The notes beneath the pieces were generated by a model that saw nothing but the letters and a program-made list of their open reading frames with translations, made no database searches and was not told the origin of the DNA. DNA of 64,000 nt from Trichostrongylus colubriformis (Eukaryota > Nematoda > Chromadorea > Rhabditida > Trichostrongylidae): the NCBI GenBank assembly GCA_963978905.1, contig OZ022258.1, forward strand, positions 50,142,591 through 50,206,590, given 5' to 3'. The translations under genes and the position numbers were made by a program. Of the stretch, positions 35,700-50,000 are shown one piece after another. The stretch's first letter is position 1. The number at the start of each line of letters is the position of its first letter.

Positions 35700-36220
35700 T
35701 GGGGGACATATGAGTGAACTGTGACCAATAGCAATGGAAGAAAAACAACGGTAAGAAGTCAAATGGACGCGCTCGAAATGGCAAATGCAGTGCGATCGGA
35801 TGAAAGTTGCAAACGGCGCAACAAACGAGGTCAGCGGGATGATTATGTCAGTCTGGGCGAAATTTTCTAAACATAACTGAACGTCCTATCGATTTGGCAC
35901 CAGGAACGCCCTGCCATGGACAACGTAAAGGTGATAGTGATCTTCACTGTGACCGTGAAATGACACCAAGCACCTTACATGGTAGATGACGACGAAACAC
36001 ATGCGACTAATGAGAAACTGGTTGGATGATGTGATTGTGCGCCAGTCCGATGGGAAACCCGTCCACCATTGAAATAAATCGCTGAGAAGCTGAAGAACTG
36101 AAGCGAATACAACGAAGGTAGCGATCAAGTGTCGTTGTGAGCGCGGTGGTTCAGAGTATGACTAAGTGAGGGCAATCTATCACTGCCCCCCCCCCTCCTC
36201 CACTTCACATCGCAAATTGA
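35700..36220. other. intergenic, no gene seen
   Basis: No convincing exon on either strand. A short C-run lies at 36,187-36,194. Confidence 0.4.
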
Positions 36221-36252
36221 TGGGCAATTTTTCATGGTTAATGAGCTTTTTT

Positions 36253-36402
36253 CAGATATTTTCTACAACAACCACATTTATCTGCTATGATCGAGTAATG
36301 AATGAGTCTCCTTTAGTATTGATTAATCCATTTTGGGAAGCGCCGTGTATTCTATCTCCATCACATATGGATTCGCCTGAATGCTGTCACCCTAAACAAT
36401 GA
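36253..36402 (+). CDS. weak exon-like segment
   Basis: Begins after CTTTTTTCAG and reads about 48 codons to a TGA (VMNESPLVLINPFWEAPCIL; DSPECCHPKQ). There is no partner exon and no recognised domain, so it could be chance. Confidence 0.2.
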   Translation, partial: QIFSTTTTFICYDRVMNESPLVLINPFWEAPCILSPSHMDSPECCHPKQ

Positions 36403-37192
36403 TATTAACTACGGGCTAACTGATAGGCGAATTAATGTTTTTATTCTTCCGAATGGACTTCTTCACAAAATGAACGATTCAGGAGTGATAGATGGTCTAC
36501 ATGGCTTTGACAGACACGACTACGTGATTCAATCCCAAACCTTGTGCGCGGTAGCGCCACTGCTTGTCTTACCCCATCTCCGCCTCATCTGTAAATTTGG
36601 AATTAATACGAAGTAAAAAACAGTATGAGATTCTAAAAGTTCATTCGGAGAACTTGGAAGGCTGCAAGGCTCAGAAGTTTTTCGAAATCTACTGCCATAT
36701 TTTAAAATTTTGAATTCGAATTATGAAACTGCTGAAAAATTGCAATACATTTCAGAAACTTTTGAGTAAACTTTGAAGTCCCATACTGCTTTTTCCACAT
36801 CGCAATATTAATGTAGCTTCGTGACGACAAAATACTAAAACAAAAAAATAATAATAATAAATAAGAATTACAGTATTTTAATGAACCCACTGGTGATATT
36901 CAAAGTATTTAAGGAACATAACCCTGGAGGGAACCCTGAACGCCGTAGAATGCTTTTGATGAAAAAGTATACCCAAAAAACTGTCTGATAACAACGCTTA
37001 GAAGAAGTCAGATACATTGGGATCAATCCAGCACAGCACATGAACGAAGCGGTCTTCTACTCCTCTCCTCCCACAACCTGCTTTAAACACCACTCAATCG
37101 GCTTCTTCAGAGCAAAGAGAGCAGAGAGTTAAGATTCACTTTCTGATCCATTTTTCTTTTTTTTTCTTACATAAATTGTTCCACTTGTCAGA

Positions 37193-37541
37193 ATGCCGGA
37201 AAATAAGGTGATGTATGTCAGCCAATTCCACGGATTAAACAAAGAACGTCACGCTTATGTGAACCTTGGGAAACAGCTCAAGGAGGAGGGTGTACAGAGG
37301 GTAATGCCTATTTCGCGAGTTTGGTAAATCGGCTATCATTCTGGAGCTGAAATAAATGTAGCACGAAAACAGAGGAATGAACCTAATTGGGCATAGCACA
37401 CGGAATGTAACCACGAGCAACCACGACGATTCCATGTCAAATTACTGGGCAGATTGCGAAGATGACGATGTCAGTGAGATCGACGTTTCGAATGAAACGC
37501 GTGACCATCTGGACCGCGATAAATCACATCGCGTTAAATAA
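37193..37541 (+). CDS. 95-residue protein, two exons (unrecognised)
   Basis: Exon 1 (37,193-37,300) starts with an ATG one base after a CTTGTCAG site preceded by a pyrimidine tract, typical of a spliced-leader acceptor. Exon 2 (37,362-37,541) follows a 61-base intron (GTAATG...ATGTAG) in phase 0 and ends in TAA. The protein is polar and acidic (NLGKQLKEEGVQR; NYWADCEDDDVSEIDVS) with no signal peptide or membrane segment, so it is probably cytosolic or nuclear. AATAAA signals lie at 37,657-37,666. It faces the TTC17 gene tail to tail, 513 bases apart. I do not recognise the family. Short intron, good boundaries and phase agreement support the model. Confidence 0.6.
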
Positions 37542-37912
37542 TGCAATGGGAACACAAAGCCCACTTCCTCCGACAATCAAACGGGACAGTCATTTCTCAT
37601 TTTCAAGGCTTATTTACTTCTGTGATCAGACAAAAATTGAATAAGAAACGAAAGCAAATAAATAAAACAAACAGAGCCTGAATTGGAACTTTATGCTGTT
37701 TCCAAAGCATGAGCTTTTTGGAATAAAAGAACATTTACCTTATCAGAATCGAAGGAAATGCTAAAACATCACGGTTGGCACCATAAGAAATTGTATAGGG
37801 TAAGTATAGGGTAACAATACTCGAAGACCAATATGATAGTAGTACGCGTGGCGCATCCCAAAAGAGAATTGATCAATATCTTCACAGCAACGAATAAACA
37901 AAATGCAAGGTT

Positions 37913-37918
37913 TTATTC
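37913..37918 (-). terminator. polyadenylation signal for the TTC17-like gene
   Basis: TTTATT on the plus strand (AATAAA on the minus strand), 137 bases after the TAG at 38,055. It is a candidate by position and sequence only. Confidence 0.45.
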
Positions 37919-38054
37919 ATGAAAGCAGCTCTTCATCTGGCAAAAAAAAGGAACCCGTTATGAAGGATTTCGATATTTAACATAACAATACTTAGAAAAA
38001 CGATTATACATACGCTGCTCGGCAGTAATTTCTGTTGAACAAGTCTTTCAATGG

Positions 38055-41000
38055 CTAAACTGCCTGGAAATCAAAAGTCTGCCCAGAATGGCAGTAAATC
38101 GCACGGATTCTCTCCTTTGCTGGCTCGAAATTCATCTGTAGTGAAAGTGTTGAATAGTAGAACTCAAGTGCACGCTGATAATCACCCTGAAAAATGATTT
38201 TTATCGGAACTGGAACCATTCTACGCTGGATCCTGTCCACTCCAAATAATCACTGATTCTCTCTATATTTCTCTTTAATTTCTCAGCTTGAGTAAATCGT
38301 CCACGAAAATTCCATGATTTGAAAATTTCCATCAAAATTACTCTGCCCTATATAGTACACGAAAAAAACTCAAAAGGTACCTCAGTATTTCCTCTGTACC
38401 TATGCAGTGATCGGAAAATAGATGAGTAAATGAAAAATAGAAGGACAGCAACCCGCTTAAATTCCCGCCAAGCCTTATTTGAACAGCTGTCGGCAGAATA
38501 CAGCAGTTCAAATTTTCGCGCTCAATGTTGATTTGCTTAGCAAACAGCATCCCTGAACATGTGACCCTCCTTGCTCTAAAGCTCTCATGGCCGCATCTGT
38601 CGGACACCCCACCCCATCGAACGTCATTTCGAGAAGCTGCATCCTAGCCGAATTCTTATTTTCTTGCGTGAATTTTGGATGCGGCCTCTGGTAACCTAGC
38701 ACAATATGAATGTATGGGAACCAGAAGAAATCAATTTACCGTGGGCGATTACTTTAATAACATTTTCCTACATCTTCGGTTCTCGAATTAGTAATGTATG
38801 GGCGAAAATATACCCGGCCACGAATTTCAATGGCGACAATGTGACCTTCGGACTTTCTGAATAATACCTTTGCAGTGGATTGAGGAAAAATATATCAAAA
38901 GAATAAACATCCCCTGTTCGCAAAACTTCTTCCTGTAGGTTCTCAACGATGTCTGACTACATAACGTCTCACCTCATGGCAGACTGACGCCGACCGTTCA
39001 GTCGTTGTCAAGACAATTGAGTTTCACCGTTGAAGAGTAACAGCATTACAAGCAGTTGTTACATGACAGTGCCTTTTTTCCAAAAACTGTTTTTTAGGGA
39101 GAAAAGAGGCAACATTTGAAATAGAGATTAAAAAACGACTTGTAAAAATATTTTAAACAAGTGTAAAAAACCTCGAAATGAAATGAAATCATTTACAAAA
39201 CAAGAACTTACCATCGATGCATAGATGTTGGCAATGGTGAAATGAATAGCGACAAGGTTTGGACTGGCTGACAGTGCTGTTCCAGCAGCGATCAGTGCCG
39301 AATGTAGCAGACCAGCTTGATGGCAAATGTTCGCCAGAGAAACCTTCAAAAGCGGCAGATTCAGTTTTTCGAGTTTTTCTCACCTCACTTTTGGAACTTT
39401 CAATGCATAAAAGAATACATTCAAAATATGTGGATAGGGATGCGCTCTGTGCTTAACTTTACACTAAATGATCAGTATGTCAATACTGATACCTTCCTTG
39501 TCAGTCTTTGAGCGGTGTGTGTAGCCATATTTTCCAAAATGAAAGTCAACTAATTAAGACTTGCCAATGCAACATCTCTGGTATGAGGAGGAGCTGTCTG
39601 CAGAGCGCACTGAAGACAGCCAACAGCTCGTTGAGCATCACCAACAACACGCCAATAAAGGGATGACAAAACGCACAACAACCAGTTCACCGTTTCACCG
39701 TCTGCAATACACTTGTAACTCTGCGAGTAAGGCTGAAGTAGTAGCTATTAAAAATATTAATTTATCTATAATACCTACAGCTGTAGTGAACACAACAAAT
39801 AAACAGCAACTAAGAAAGACACAATGCCAAGAAAAACTCATTCGCACAGCTTCATATTGGTTTCCTTCTTGTAAAAAAATGCTTCCGCTCTAGGAGTATA
39901 ATAACAAGGCAATACGGCATTGAAATCACGGTCGAAAGGATAATGTCGATGCATAGCAGGGAAAATATGTTACAAAAAATGAATGTTTCAGGTCAAGGGA
40001 GAACGTAAGGCCGCAGTCATACTCACCGCCGGCAGGGCGTGGCTGCATGCACGGGCAGCGAGGGAGAGTGGCAGGGGGAAGGTGCAGAGATGACCCAGGC
40101 AACGAGGCACGGTGACATAAGCGGAGACGCACACATACGCAACCACCCCCTGTCGCCGGCACCGCGTAGTATGAATGCGTCCTAAGTCCGCGTTCATAAT
40201 CTAGCGTGCGCGTGTCTCTGCGTCTCCGCTTATGCTACCTTGCCTCGTTCTCTGCGTAGTCTCTGAACATCACCGTGCCACTCTACCTCGCTGACTGCAA
40301 ACGCAGCCACACCCTGTCGGCGCGGTCTAAGTGGCGAAAATGGCAGTGAAAGATATGCTCCGATTCTTGATAAAGCACTGCGCTGGCCTGCGAAACCCTT
40401 GTTGATCAGACTCCCTCACGATTGGAGCCGCCACGTGTCGCACATGACCGCCACACATAACAGATTCGTGTAGCTCCAATGGATGCGTTGGCGTTGATAA
40501 GTTCTAACCTCTTAGTAAAGCCCCACGTTGTTTACCAAATCCCCTTTTAAGTGAGGGCGCCACGTGTTGCACATGACACCTGCATAGCCTTGCTGAACAT
40601 TGGTGTTTATGCCCACCGGAAAACACTTCCACCACTGAACCAACAGGAATCCCACTTTACTCTTTTGTTTACCTGTCCTCGTCATTTTGTTTTTCTCCAA
40701 CCACTCGCTTACAGAACTCTCACATGCGTTTTCAGCACTGATCATCTCCTGTTGCTTATAAGGTTATTTCACGTCCCTGCCTCAACTTGTGGATAATTTC
40801 TGCTCGGATTGAGCGTTATCATCAATACTGAAAAAAGTACCTAAAAAGATGCATTTAAATATCTGAAACCTACTTTTGCCCATGCCGTTTGCCAACAGCG
40901 CCGTGTGCAGTCGCGCAGCAACGTGTTCAATAGAATCACGCTCATTTCCCAACGACTTCAGAGCCTGAATTTATTCTTCTATAGAAATTTATGTTGTAAT

Positions 41001-44000
41001 GGTTAGTATAAGGGAGACGACAGGATGGTAGTGTGTTTTGGACTTAAAATTTGCATGGATTTAGGCCCAGATCGTATTCTGGCCACTTCTGAGCGGTCTT
41101 CCTTTCTCTGGAATGGTTCGAGTAATCAGCTCAGAAAACAATGTTTCGAAAAAATACGCATCGAAATGCTCCAATAATTCGAATGCCTGGCGCCTTTAAT
41201 AACAGAATTGATCAGAGCTGTATGTTCCGCTTCTTTTTCAGCATGGTGCAGTGGTCCTTATTTCAAACCATACGGAACACGGAAAAGCGGAGCGGCTAGA
41301 GGCGCTAGCACCCCGCATACTCCATAGGATCAGGGACCATCCAGGCGGTTCAAACCTTTTATTTTGTCTGACAGGCTACAGAGTCCTTTTAGAGAATGAC
41401 CCAACTAATTTCGAAGAGTTGGCTTTCTGGATAAGGCCGCCGTCGAACTATACGGATTTGCGATTTTTCGTTGTCGCGGCTTTGCTCGCGAAGCTGTGGC
41501 AATGCGAGATCTCGAGGTCGCAGTATCGCGTGCAAAAGTGCGACGACGCAAAATCGCAGGATCGCAAGTCTGACAGCGACCTTTGTCTTATCCGATTAGT
41601 CATGCACATGATTCGATTTCGCAACAGCGCAAGTGAAGAATTCAAACAAGTGAACATTGTAAATAACTTAAATAGGTAATCAGAATAATTGGAGACCTAA
41701 CGCCCATATCCAGAGCGCGATATTGTTTCAGGATTTCGACACATAATAAAATACAAAAATAATAAAAATTACTCACATCGGTGAGTGCTTTTTCTGGTTT
41801 GTAGAACAGAAACTGATCGCTCAAAGCGAATGCAGGCAAATGATGCATCCCCAAAATCGGTGATGCTTCTCTCGCATCTGTAAATCATGATCATCTAACA
41901 TCTACACCCTGTATCAAATATTACATTGTTTTACAATCTCTACGAAAAAAGGTACCCACCAACTGAAGGGCAGACCGGCTGCAGCCCAGCGATTCCAGGC
42001 ACGGGTCCACGGAGATCCACATATTTCGCTATGTCTTCACCTTTAGCTGTCACCGATACCCATGTTGATACTTGATTTTCGAGCAACACAGAAAGCTGGA
42101 AACTTAAACATTTAATGTGAATAAGTGCATAAATGTAAATAAATAGACATTCAAGTTAACAAGTAAATTTTAATGCAAACACCATCATATATACAAGCGC
42201 CCATTTTGGACGAGTTATCATCTCATCCTGTCCATCAGGAGGGAGGTTTGATCAGGCCTGACGGGCTTAATTACCAGCGCCACCGGATGTCGTCCAAAAA
42301 TAGTGACGTTCGTCATGGCACGTTCTTCTTATTTCATTTTTACATTATCATATTCGAATTCATATTACTTCGCAAGATAAAGCAATGTCCGGAATAAAAT
42401 TAATCTGGTCAGATATAGGGGTCCACCTTGTTGTTTATACAGAGATCCCCATGACGGCGAAGCACATAAAAATGAGGCACGCGGTCGCAATGCGACTGTC
42501 ACAGCGACAACGCCCACAGATGCTACCGTTTGTGATTTGAATGATTTGCATGTGATTGATCTCAGATCAATCAAAATCCCTTACCTAGAATTATCATCAA
42601 TACCTTTAGGTATAGATGATATGCTGTCCTAAATAAGATACCAGAATCTGAATTTTATTGTAAAGCATCTCAAAGCAATAATATTCCATGGTATTAATTC
42701 ATTCCAAGTCGTTGTCCTTTTCACTAACCTTTTTCACACCACTGCATACATTATGCGATTGTCGAGGAGGAGGGAATCGAGACAATCCTTTACGGATCTG
42801 ATGCATCGATGGTGATGGGAGCAGCGAAGGCAGCTTCGCATCGAAACGCAGCATCTCTCGACGTTCTTTGATCCAGAGAAATGACAAGGGCTTCTGAAAG
42901 TTCCCATGAATTGATTATTTCCGAGCTATCCTTAAAGGAATCGTTCACGAAAAAAAAAAGATTTCTCTTGTGAGCCATATATTTATGTTGTATTTCCCTA
43001 ATGTGGGCCGCAAGCAAAGTTCCACGCAAAAAAAAAGAGATTCCGGCTAGGATACAGCACCACAAAGTCTCGGCCGGGTGGACGGGCCTTCGAGCAAGTG
43101 TCCACCCCGTGGTCCGCCGCGGTCGAAGGCGCATTGTAGGAGCAGAAAGTAACTGCCGAGAATCTTGGGGGCTGTATCTCGGCCGAATAATCACTTTTTG
43201 CGTGAAACTCTGCATAAAGCTCTCATTCGGTAAATACAATATAAATATATGGGTAACAGAGAAACTTATTTTCCCGTGGACCATCCTTTAAGCGCGACAA
43301 CCTAGAGACAACTACTTACCGGTGGTACCTCAGCCAATTCGCTTTCACCGTCTTCTTCCCACCAATCGATATCACCTTCACTACTGGAAACCACGTAACG
43401 CATCTCATTCTTGGCACGTGTCCACCATTCCACAGGACGAGGCGCAAAGAACGCCTGCAAAGAAGGTGAGTATAAATGAAAGAAGCAGCTCGATGAAGCT
43501 GTACTGCCTTGGAACGCTCCAAAGAAGCCCGCACAGCTTTTACTATTGAGCATGTGGGGAGATCTCCAAATTTATATCTATGACACATTTGCGAGCAATC
43601 TATATAAAGCTCAACTTCAAAAACACGGGAGATCACGACAGTGAAGAGGGTCAGATTAAAGCAGAACGAATTTGATGAACCAAAATGAAATGCATAAATC
43701 TAGAATTCGAAACGGGCAAGATTTTATGTGATGCACCATCGCGTCCATGGTATAGTCTATTCGGAGCGCCTGAAAGGGCGTGGCCTACGGACTTGGACGA
43801 ACTTGTATCAAACTCTCTCACTCCGCCACACACTTTCACTCTCGCCACGTACTCTCACTCTCGTCATTCACCCAAGCCCGAAGGCCACGTCCTGTCAGGC
43901 GCTCCGAATAGACTGTAACTCACTTTCCGTTGAATTTCTACACATGCGCTTTTTTCTGCGCTTTTCACAACGCAGGGGTGCCTAAGCGCCTCAATACTTT

Positions 44001-47000
44001 CAAATTTAATAGCTGTAATAATTAGCACGACGAGCGCAACAAAGTAGACAGGGCTCTAACTGAGGATGTGGTAAGCTATAAAGCCTCGAAGAAAACAGAA
44101 ATAACTAGTATACAAAAAACAAAATTAAAAACTTCAGAAGATAATCGCCAACCGCTGAGCCACCGTAATCCAATGGCAATTCGTCTGTGTCCACTGTTTG
44201 CACACTGCTTTCATCCTCGATAAATGGTGGATTTTCACGCTTCGATACTAAAGGCCACATTTGTTACATTGAATTTTTTGAGGCTATCCCTGCTTCCATA
44301 TGATGAAAAAATCAAATTTTGCAAACTCAGTACTACCGATAAAAGCCCATATTAGTCTCAAATACATATATATCACGACGTTATCGAATTTTGTACAAGA
44401 TTCTCAAAGAACTGACCAGTACTGTAAATAGGCAAAAACGGCGACACGATGTTCACGTACGGTGATGTAGGGTAGCTTGCTCCCTGTAAGACAAACTCAT
44501 TGCATCAAAGAAATCAAAGTTACCAAATTCAAACAAATTGAAATTATGATCGGACAAATTTACAGTTCCACAAATTTAAAACTGAATATAAAACTGTTTA
44601 ATTGAAGACCAAGTCTAAAATCAGATTATAGCATATTGAAATCAAAAAATTACCGTATAAACACCATTGCATCGATTATAGATCAAACGACCAGAACTAC
44701 TTTCTGGATCTACCACATAGCACTGCTCGCCAGCCTTGTGACCAAACTGAAGTCAAAGTATGGGCTAAAGCTAAATCTTAATTATAGGATAAGAGAACTT
44801 GACTATAGCAACCCCGACGGTTTCATGACTAGGATGTACTGATAAAAGACCCATGTGCGTGGCGTAAGAGAAAAGTAATATACGTGCTTGCTGGCATAAG
44901 ATATTGAGCCTTCTAACTCCCTTTTCTATCTCAGCCATGATTCAATTTGAGCTCGTAACCCCTCAAGGAGAGGGCAGGGAAGAAAACTATAAAAAAGATC
45001 TACTGTAATGGTCACCAAACACCGGTCACACCCCTCCAGAAAAGTATCGAGCGCTCATTTAACACGTTGGCGACATTGCGTCCCAGTGCTGGGACGCACG
45101 TTTTCTGCCGCATGGGACAACGCGTCCCAATGCTGGGACGCAGCTCAGAAAATTCCTTTTTCCAACTGATTTGAAGCCCACAAATAATTAATTTTGTTCA
45201 ACATGCACAAGGGCATCTAGGGTGAATATGGACCGCTTGCATCTTTTCAATAAGTTTTTTTTTCATGCTTCATATCATCATAGCACATGTATGTTATCAT
45301 CGCTGTCGATCGAAAGGGCGTTGAAACTAGCATTCAGCTCTGTGAAGTTGTCGCAGGAATCCATAGTCAGTTAGGAGATTTGTGGCCATTCAATTCTAAG
45401 TCAAGGTATTTATACTCGCAAGACGTTGGCTTTTTTCACATGCCCATCACCTGGTTAAGCACTTCCCATCACTACCATGCAATAATCACTTATTCAAGCC
45501 CTTAAGGGGTATCTAAAATTTCGCAGCACTCACTACTTTGTACTAACGCTCAAAGTACGCGCGGAATTCAGCGGGTTTAGAAGTGTAATATCAAAAACCC
45601 CAATGCTAGGACGCCGTTCTCGGCAAGGCGAGCGCGCGATGTCCCACGTGGCAGACACGTGAAAAAATGCGCGGTCGCCAACGTGTTAACACGACCATAA
45701 ATCTGTATGTTCAACCGTCTCTGGTTGGAAGTTGGAAGCACAATTCAGGAACTCAAGGGCTCTCTTGATATGGTAAGGGACAGAGAAACGGTTCAAAGGC
45801 CAGTTAAAAAATTACCAGTGAGTACTTTCACGTACCTTGAAGCAGACTGCATTTTGCACAACAGACGAGCAGCATACGGTAGGAAATCGTGAAGAGATCG
45901 CTAGTTTGGAAGACTAAAATTGCTAAAATCAGTAGAGTTCAAATAGAGTCCGCCAAACTAGGCGGGCGGATGGCTGATCGCTGCAACCAATGAGGAGTGG
46001 GTCTCACTCATGGGCTGAATCTAGTTACACTCTACTCCTGGGTCTGCAGACTGAATATAACACCGAAAAAAAGGAAATTATCGTCGTCTATCACGACGAT
46101 GCCAGTCCATCGTCATCTCGTTGTCTGAGACGACGTTCTATACGAGCGTCCGTACTTATGATCCATAGGGTCAACGGCCCCACAAGATAGTGGGCCTCAT
46201 TCGCTTCTTTTCTAACGTCACGAGCAAGACGTTGGTTTGCTCTCTTTACCTGTCTCTATCAGATAAACATACTACCATCTCGTCTATTCTGCCTCATAAT
46301 AAAATCCACTGAACCACCACATTTTTGGTGCATCGGTCGAATTCAGCCGATTGTCCTTTCTTATTCAATCTACTATCCTTATTCCTATTCTTCCTTTTCG
46401 AGTTTCTTGTTTCGAATAACATTCATCTTATACTATTATCCTACCAACTCAAGTTCTCTGGTATTAATTAGGAATTTTTTCATATATTCAAATAAACTTC
46501 AACGCACTTAAAAATAACAAAAATGGCACTTCATTTCCATAGAACTCCCATTATGCACAGCGCAACGACGCTCAAAAATTTAGTGGCACGCTATCAAAGC
46601 TACACAAAAATTGTAGAATGTAGCACCAATGATGAGGAAATCTACGACAAATGTAGGACCACAATCGCTCTATTAGAAAGCGGCATAAGGCAGATAAGGA
46701 GTGGCAGGGAACATTTACAAAACCTGTATAATGAGATAACGGAAGAGTATATGAACTGCAAAAATAAGTCCAACAAAAAGGACATTATGGCAGAAATAGA
46801 GTAAATAGAAAACGAATCAAAGATCCAGCCGACCATAGCAGAGGCGAATGAGATAATATACATGCTCACTGCTAGGCTAGACGAATCTAAATGTGCGGAG
46901 GATAGATTAGCCATAAAACTTGGCTGCACCACGTACAGAGCCACTGGGAGCAATGACCCAGAAGGCTCAACCCTCAGTAATATTACCCTGGAAACTGAAG

Positions 47001-50000
47001 GAAGATCGCAAACTAGACCTCCGATATCTGTCCAGCATGAACCAACTACATCGAAGCCAACGCGCCGCTCGATTATGGCTCCTCAAGCCTCCCTACCTAA
47101 ATTTTATGGCAAGGCGGAGGAGTTTTCCGAATTTTGGGCAGTCTGTAAGACCCTAGTCCATGACTGCGATGAATTGCAAATCATCGAAAAAATCATACTA
47201 TTGAGAGAATGCCTTGAAGGTAGGGCAAAAACGGTAATACAAGGGATCCAGCCCTTACCGGAAAACTGCAATTGGATGGTAGAAACCCTGCATGAAACCT
47301 ACTGCGACTATACCGCCAACAGGTCAAAGATAATTCAGAATCTAGTCTCACTCATCCCAGCAAGCGATGAAGCAGAAAGCTGCTCTATAACCTTTGAAAA
47401 CATTCAAGTCCTTGTGAACCAAATGGTGTCCGCAGGATACGATGTGAGAAAAACCTGTGACCCAATGTGGTGCGAGACGATTCTGGCCAAATTCCCACGG
47501 GATATCGTTAAGCCTGTACTTATAGCGAGCCAGGCAACGGCAAATTTACCCATCAAGGAACTCTTGAGCTATCTTAAAAAAGAAATAGCCGCTAAGTGCT
47601 ATGTGGAAAATAGGCTGGGTCATGCTGAGCGCAGACCGGGCTACGAACATGCTAATAAAGTGAACTCGAGTCACTGGCAAAATGTCCGACCCAATCGCAA
47701 CGAAAACTGCATATTCTGCCATAGGCGACATCTGTCCACGGCGTGCCGAACGGTTACAGATCAAAACAGTCGTCGTGAAATATTGAAAAAAGAGAACCGT
47801 TGTTGGAAATGTTTCTCTTTACAACATAATAGCTCTGACTGCGAAAAGGCAGATTGTATACATTGTGGACAAAAGCACCACGCATCACTATGCTTTAGAA
47901 AAAATCTAATGTCGACAAGGGGGGAAAACCATCTTCGTAATCCATACTATGATAGGGAGGAGATGAACGCTCGAGGTTTCGATCAAGGAAACACCAGAGC
48001 AGAGCAATCATCGCTCAGACCCCTGCGCAACCACAGCGTCAACAATAACAATAATTTTGAGGCTCATAATGGCTTCAACAATCACAGAAATTTTTCAAGC
48101 AACACCCACATGAGGACAGAAGTGCCTCAAGCCAAAGAGGAAAACCTTGCCACCTCTCAGCTAGTATTAATGACTGCTGAAGGCAACCTTTGGAACTTTA
48201 GAAAGCAATCCTATGAAAAGATGCTTTTCTTCTTCGATTCAGGGGCGCAAAAAACCCTCATAGAGGAAGACGTAGCCCACCAGTTTGGCCTTCCAAAAGT
48301 AAAGACAGAAATCTGTACCATGTCAGGCATTGGGGGCCACGTCGAAAAATTCGAAAGCCATATAGTAACAACGAAAGTAAGTTCTGCTTTTGGCGAGGAA
48401 ATAGAACTGAGAATTCAGACAAAGCCCATACTCACCAATGGCTTTGCAAGTGTCAAGCTCATCGAGCCGGACATTGTTTTCTTGAAAGAAAATAACATCT
48501 GTTTGGCGAATTCCAAATTGCGGGGAGAACACCAAACTCCTCACATATTAGTTGGCTTGGATTATTACCACGAGCTGGTACTGGGTCCGAATCACACTCA
48601 GAAAACACCTTCAGGATTACATATCGTAAAAACAATATTTGGTCCCGCAGTGTACGGCAAGGGGTCAACAACGGCATCGCACACAACGTGCAATGTCAGC
48701 ATTACCAGTAACTTCTGGTATGGAATGACCACGTCTCACGAAAATGGTGGACATGACAAGTTTAAACCTGGAATGGGTGAACAAATCACCAGATCGACTC
48801 GTTGCCCAACAGAATTCCTACGAGGAAACGAGCCCTTCCCCTTCTCAAAAGGGAAGAATAGTAAGAAAGAAAGGGACGACCTTCCATATAATCGCAAACT
48901 TAAGCGAAAGCAGAAACGGACAGATCAAGGCAAAAGCTCGCCTGAGGGTAGCTGGCCTAATAACGATTTTCACGTAAATCGTAGAGTTCGCCGATGGCCC
49001 AATAAGGTCAATGAAAACTGCGTTTTACCGCAGGAGGTTCCTCGCACTCCTCGCTCAACAAATCCCTCGGAAGTCAACTATGAGCAACACAGGAAAGGTG
49101 CCAGGAGACCCTTACCCCCTTCCCACAGCTCCGTGATCTGGAGCCCTGGATTGCCGATATCCAGTCTTGACAGCCTATAGCCGAACAAGAACGTAATGCG
49201 CACCATGGGCAGCATGGGCAAAGCAAGCCCCCACGACTCTGCATCCAACTACGCACATAAAATCTAGTCAACCCGCTTTAATTACTTACCAGTTACGTTT
49301 ATTATTATCTTATTATCACTATTTTATCTTATTCTCATTAAAGAAAAGAAGCATGCAAAACAAAAATTAAAGGCGGGCACAACAAGCACGTTCCGCATGC
49401 AAAAATTCCCATCCATTTCCTTTTTCTCAAATTAATCAATGCACTCAATCAGTGTCGTGCCAACCCTTCAAAAATAGGTTCAAGCCCACCTCGCTGGGGT
49501 AACGACCCCACGTTCATCGGCTTGGGGCTGGTGGTCGTCGATCGGCGGCTGCCAAAATGCATGGCGGTTGCGTGCTTCAGGCGAACAAAAGTGCCAAAAT
49601 ATTATAGGCGGCAATGGGGCATTTCACAGCTCCGTATACGGCATGGTTTGCAGGCAGGTCTAACTCGGCAACGCCGTCTTCTTTAGGGCACATATCCGCG
49701 ATCTTCTTGATCTCCTTATTCTTCATCATCTCATATCATGCCTATTTTGCTTACTCGATGTCCAGTCGTGAATTACTAATCCTATCTATTTTCACCACAA
49801 ACGCCAACTTCCGTCCTGCTCCCTCAATCGTCGTCGAGCCACAACCTTCAATCGCACCCAGCCTCCGCCAACAAGAACCATCCAGCATCATTTACCTACC
49901 TCCACTAATGATGAAAAGAAGAAGATATATCTCCCGCTGTTTCATATATGTGTACTGTAAACTCCGTCGCCGGCGGAGTATCGTCGTCTATCACGACGAT

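Noticed and set aside
41251..41679. 142-codon plus-strand frame
   Set aside because: It runs across a tRNA-like repeat and a MITE, opposite to TTC17 intron 24.
49200..49978. Remaining BEL polymerase between Gag and the 3' LTR
   Set aside because: No reverse transcriptase, RNase H or integrase motif in any frame; the segment is too short for these domains.
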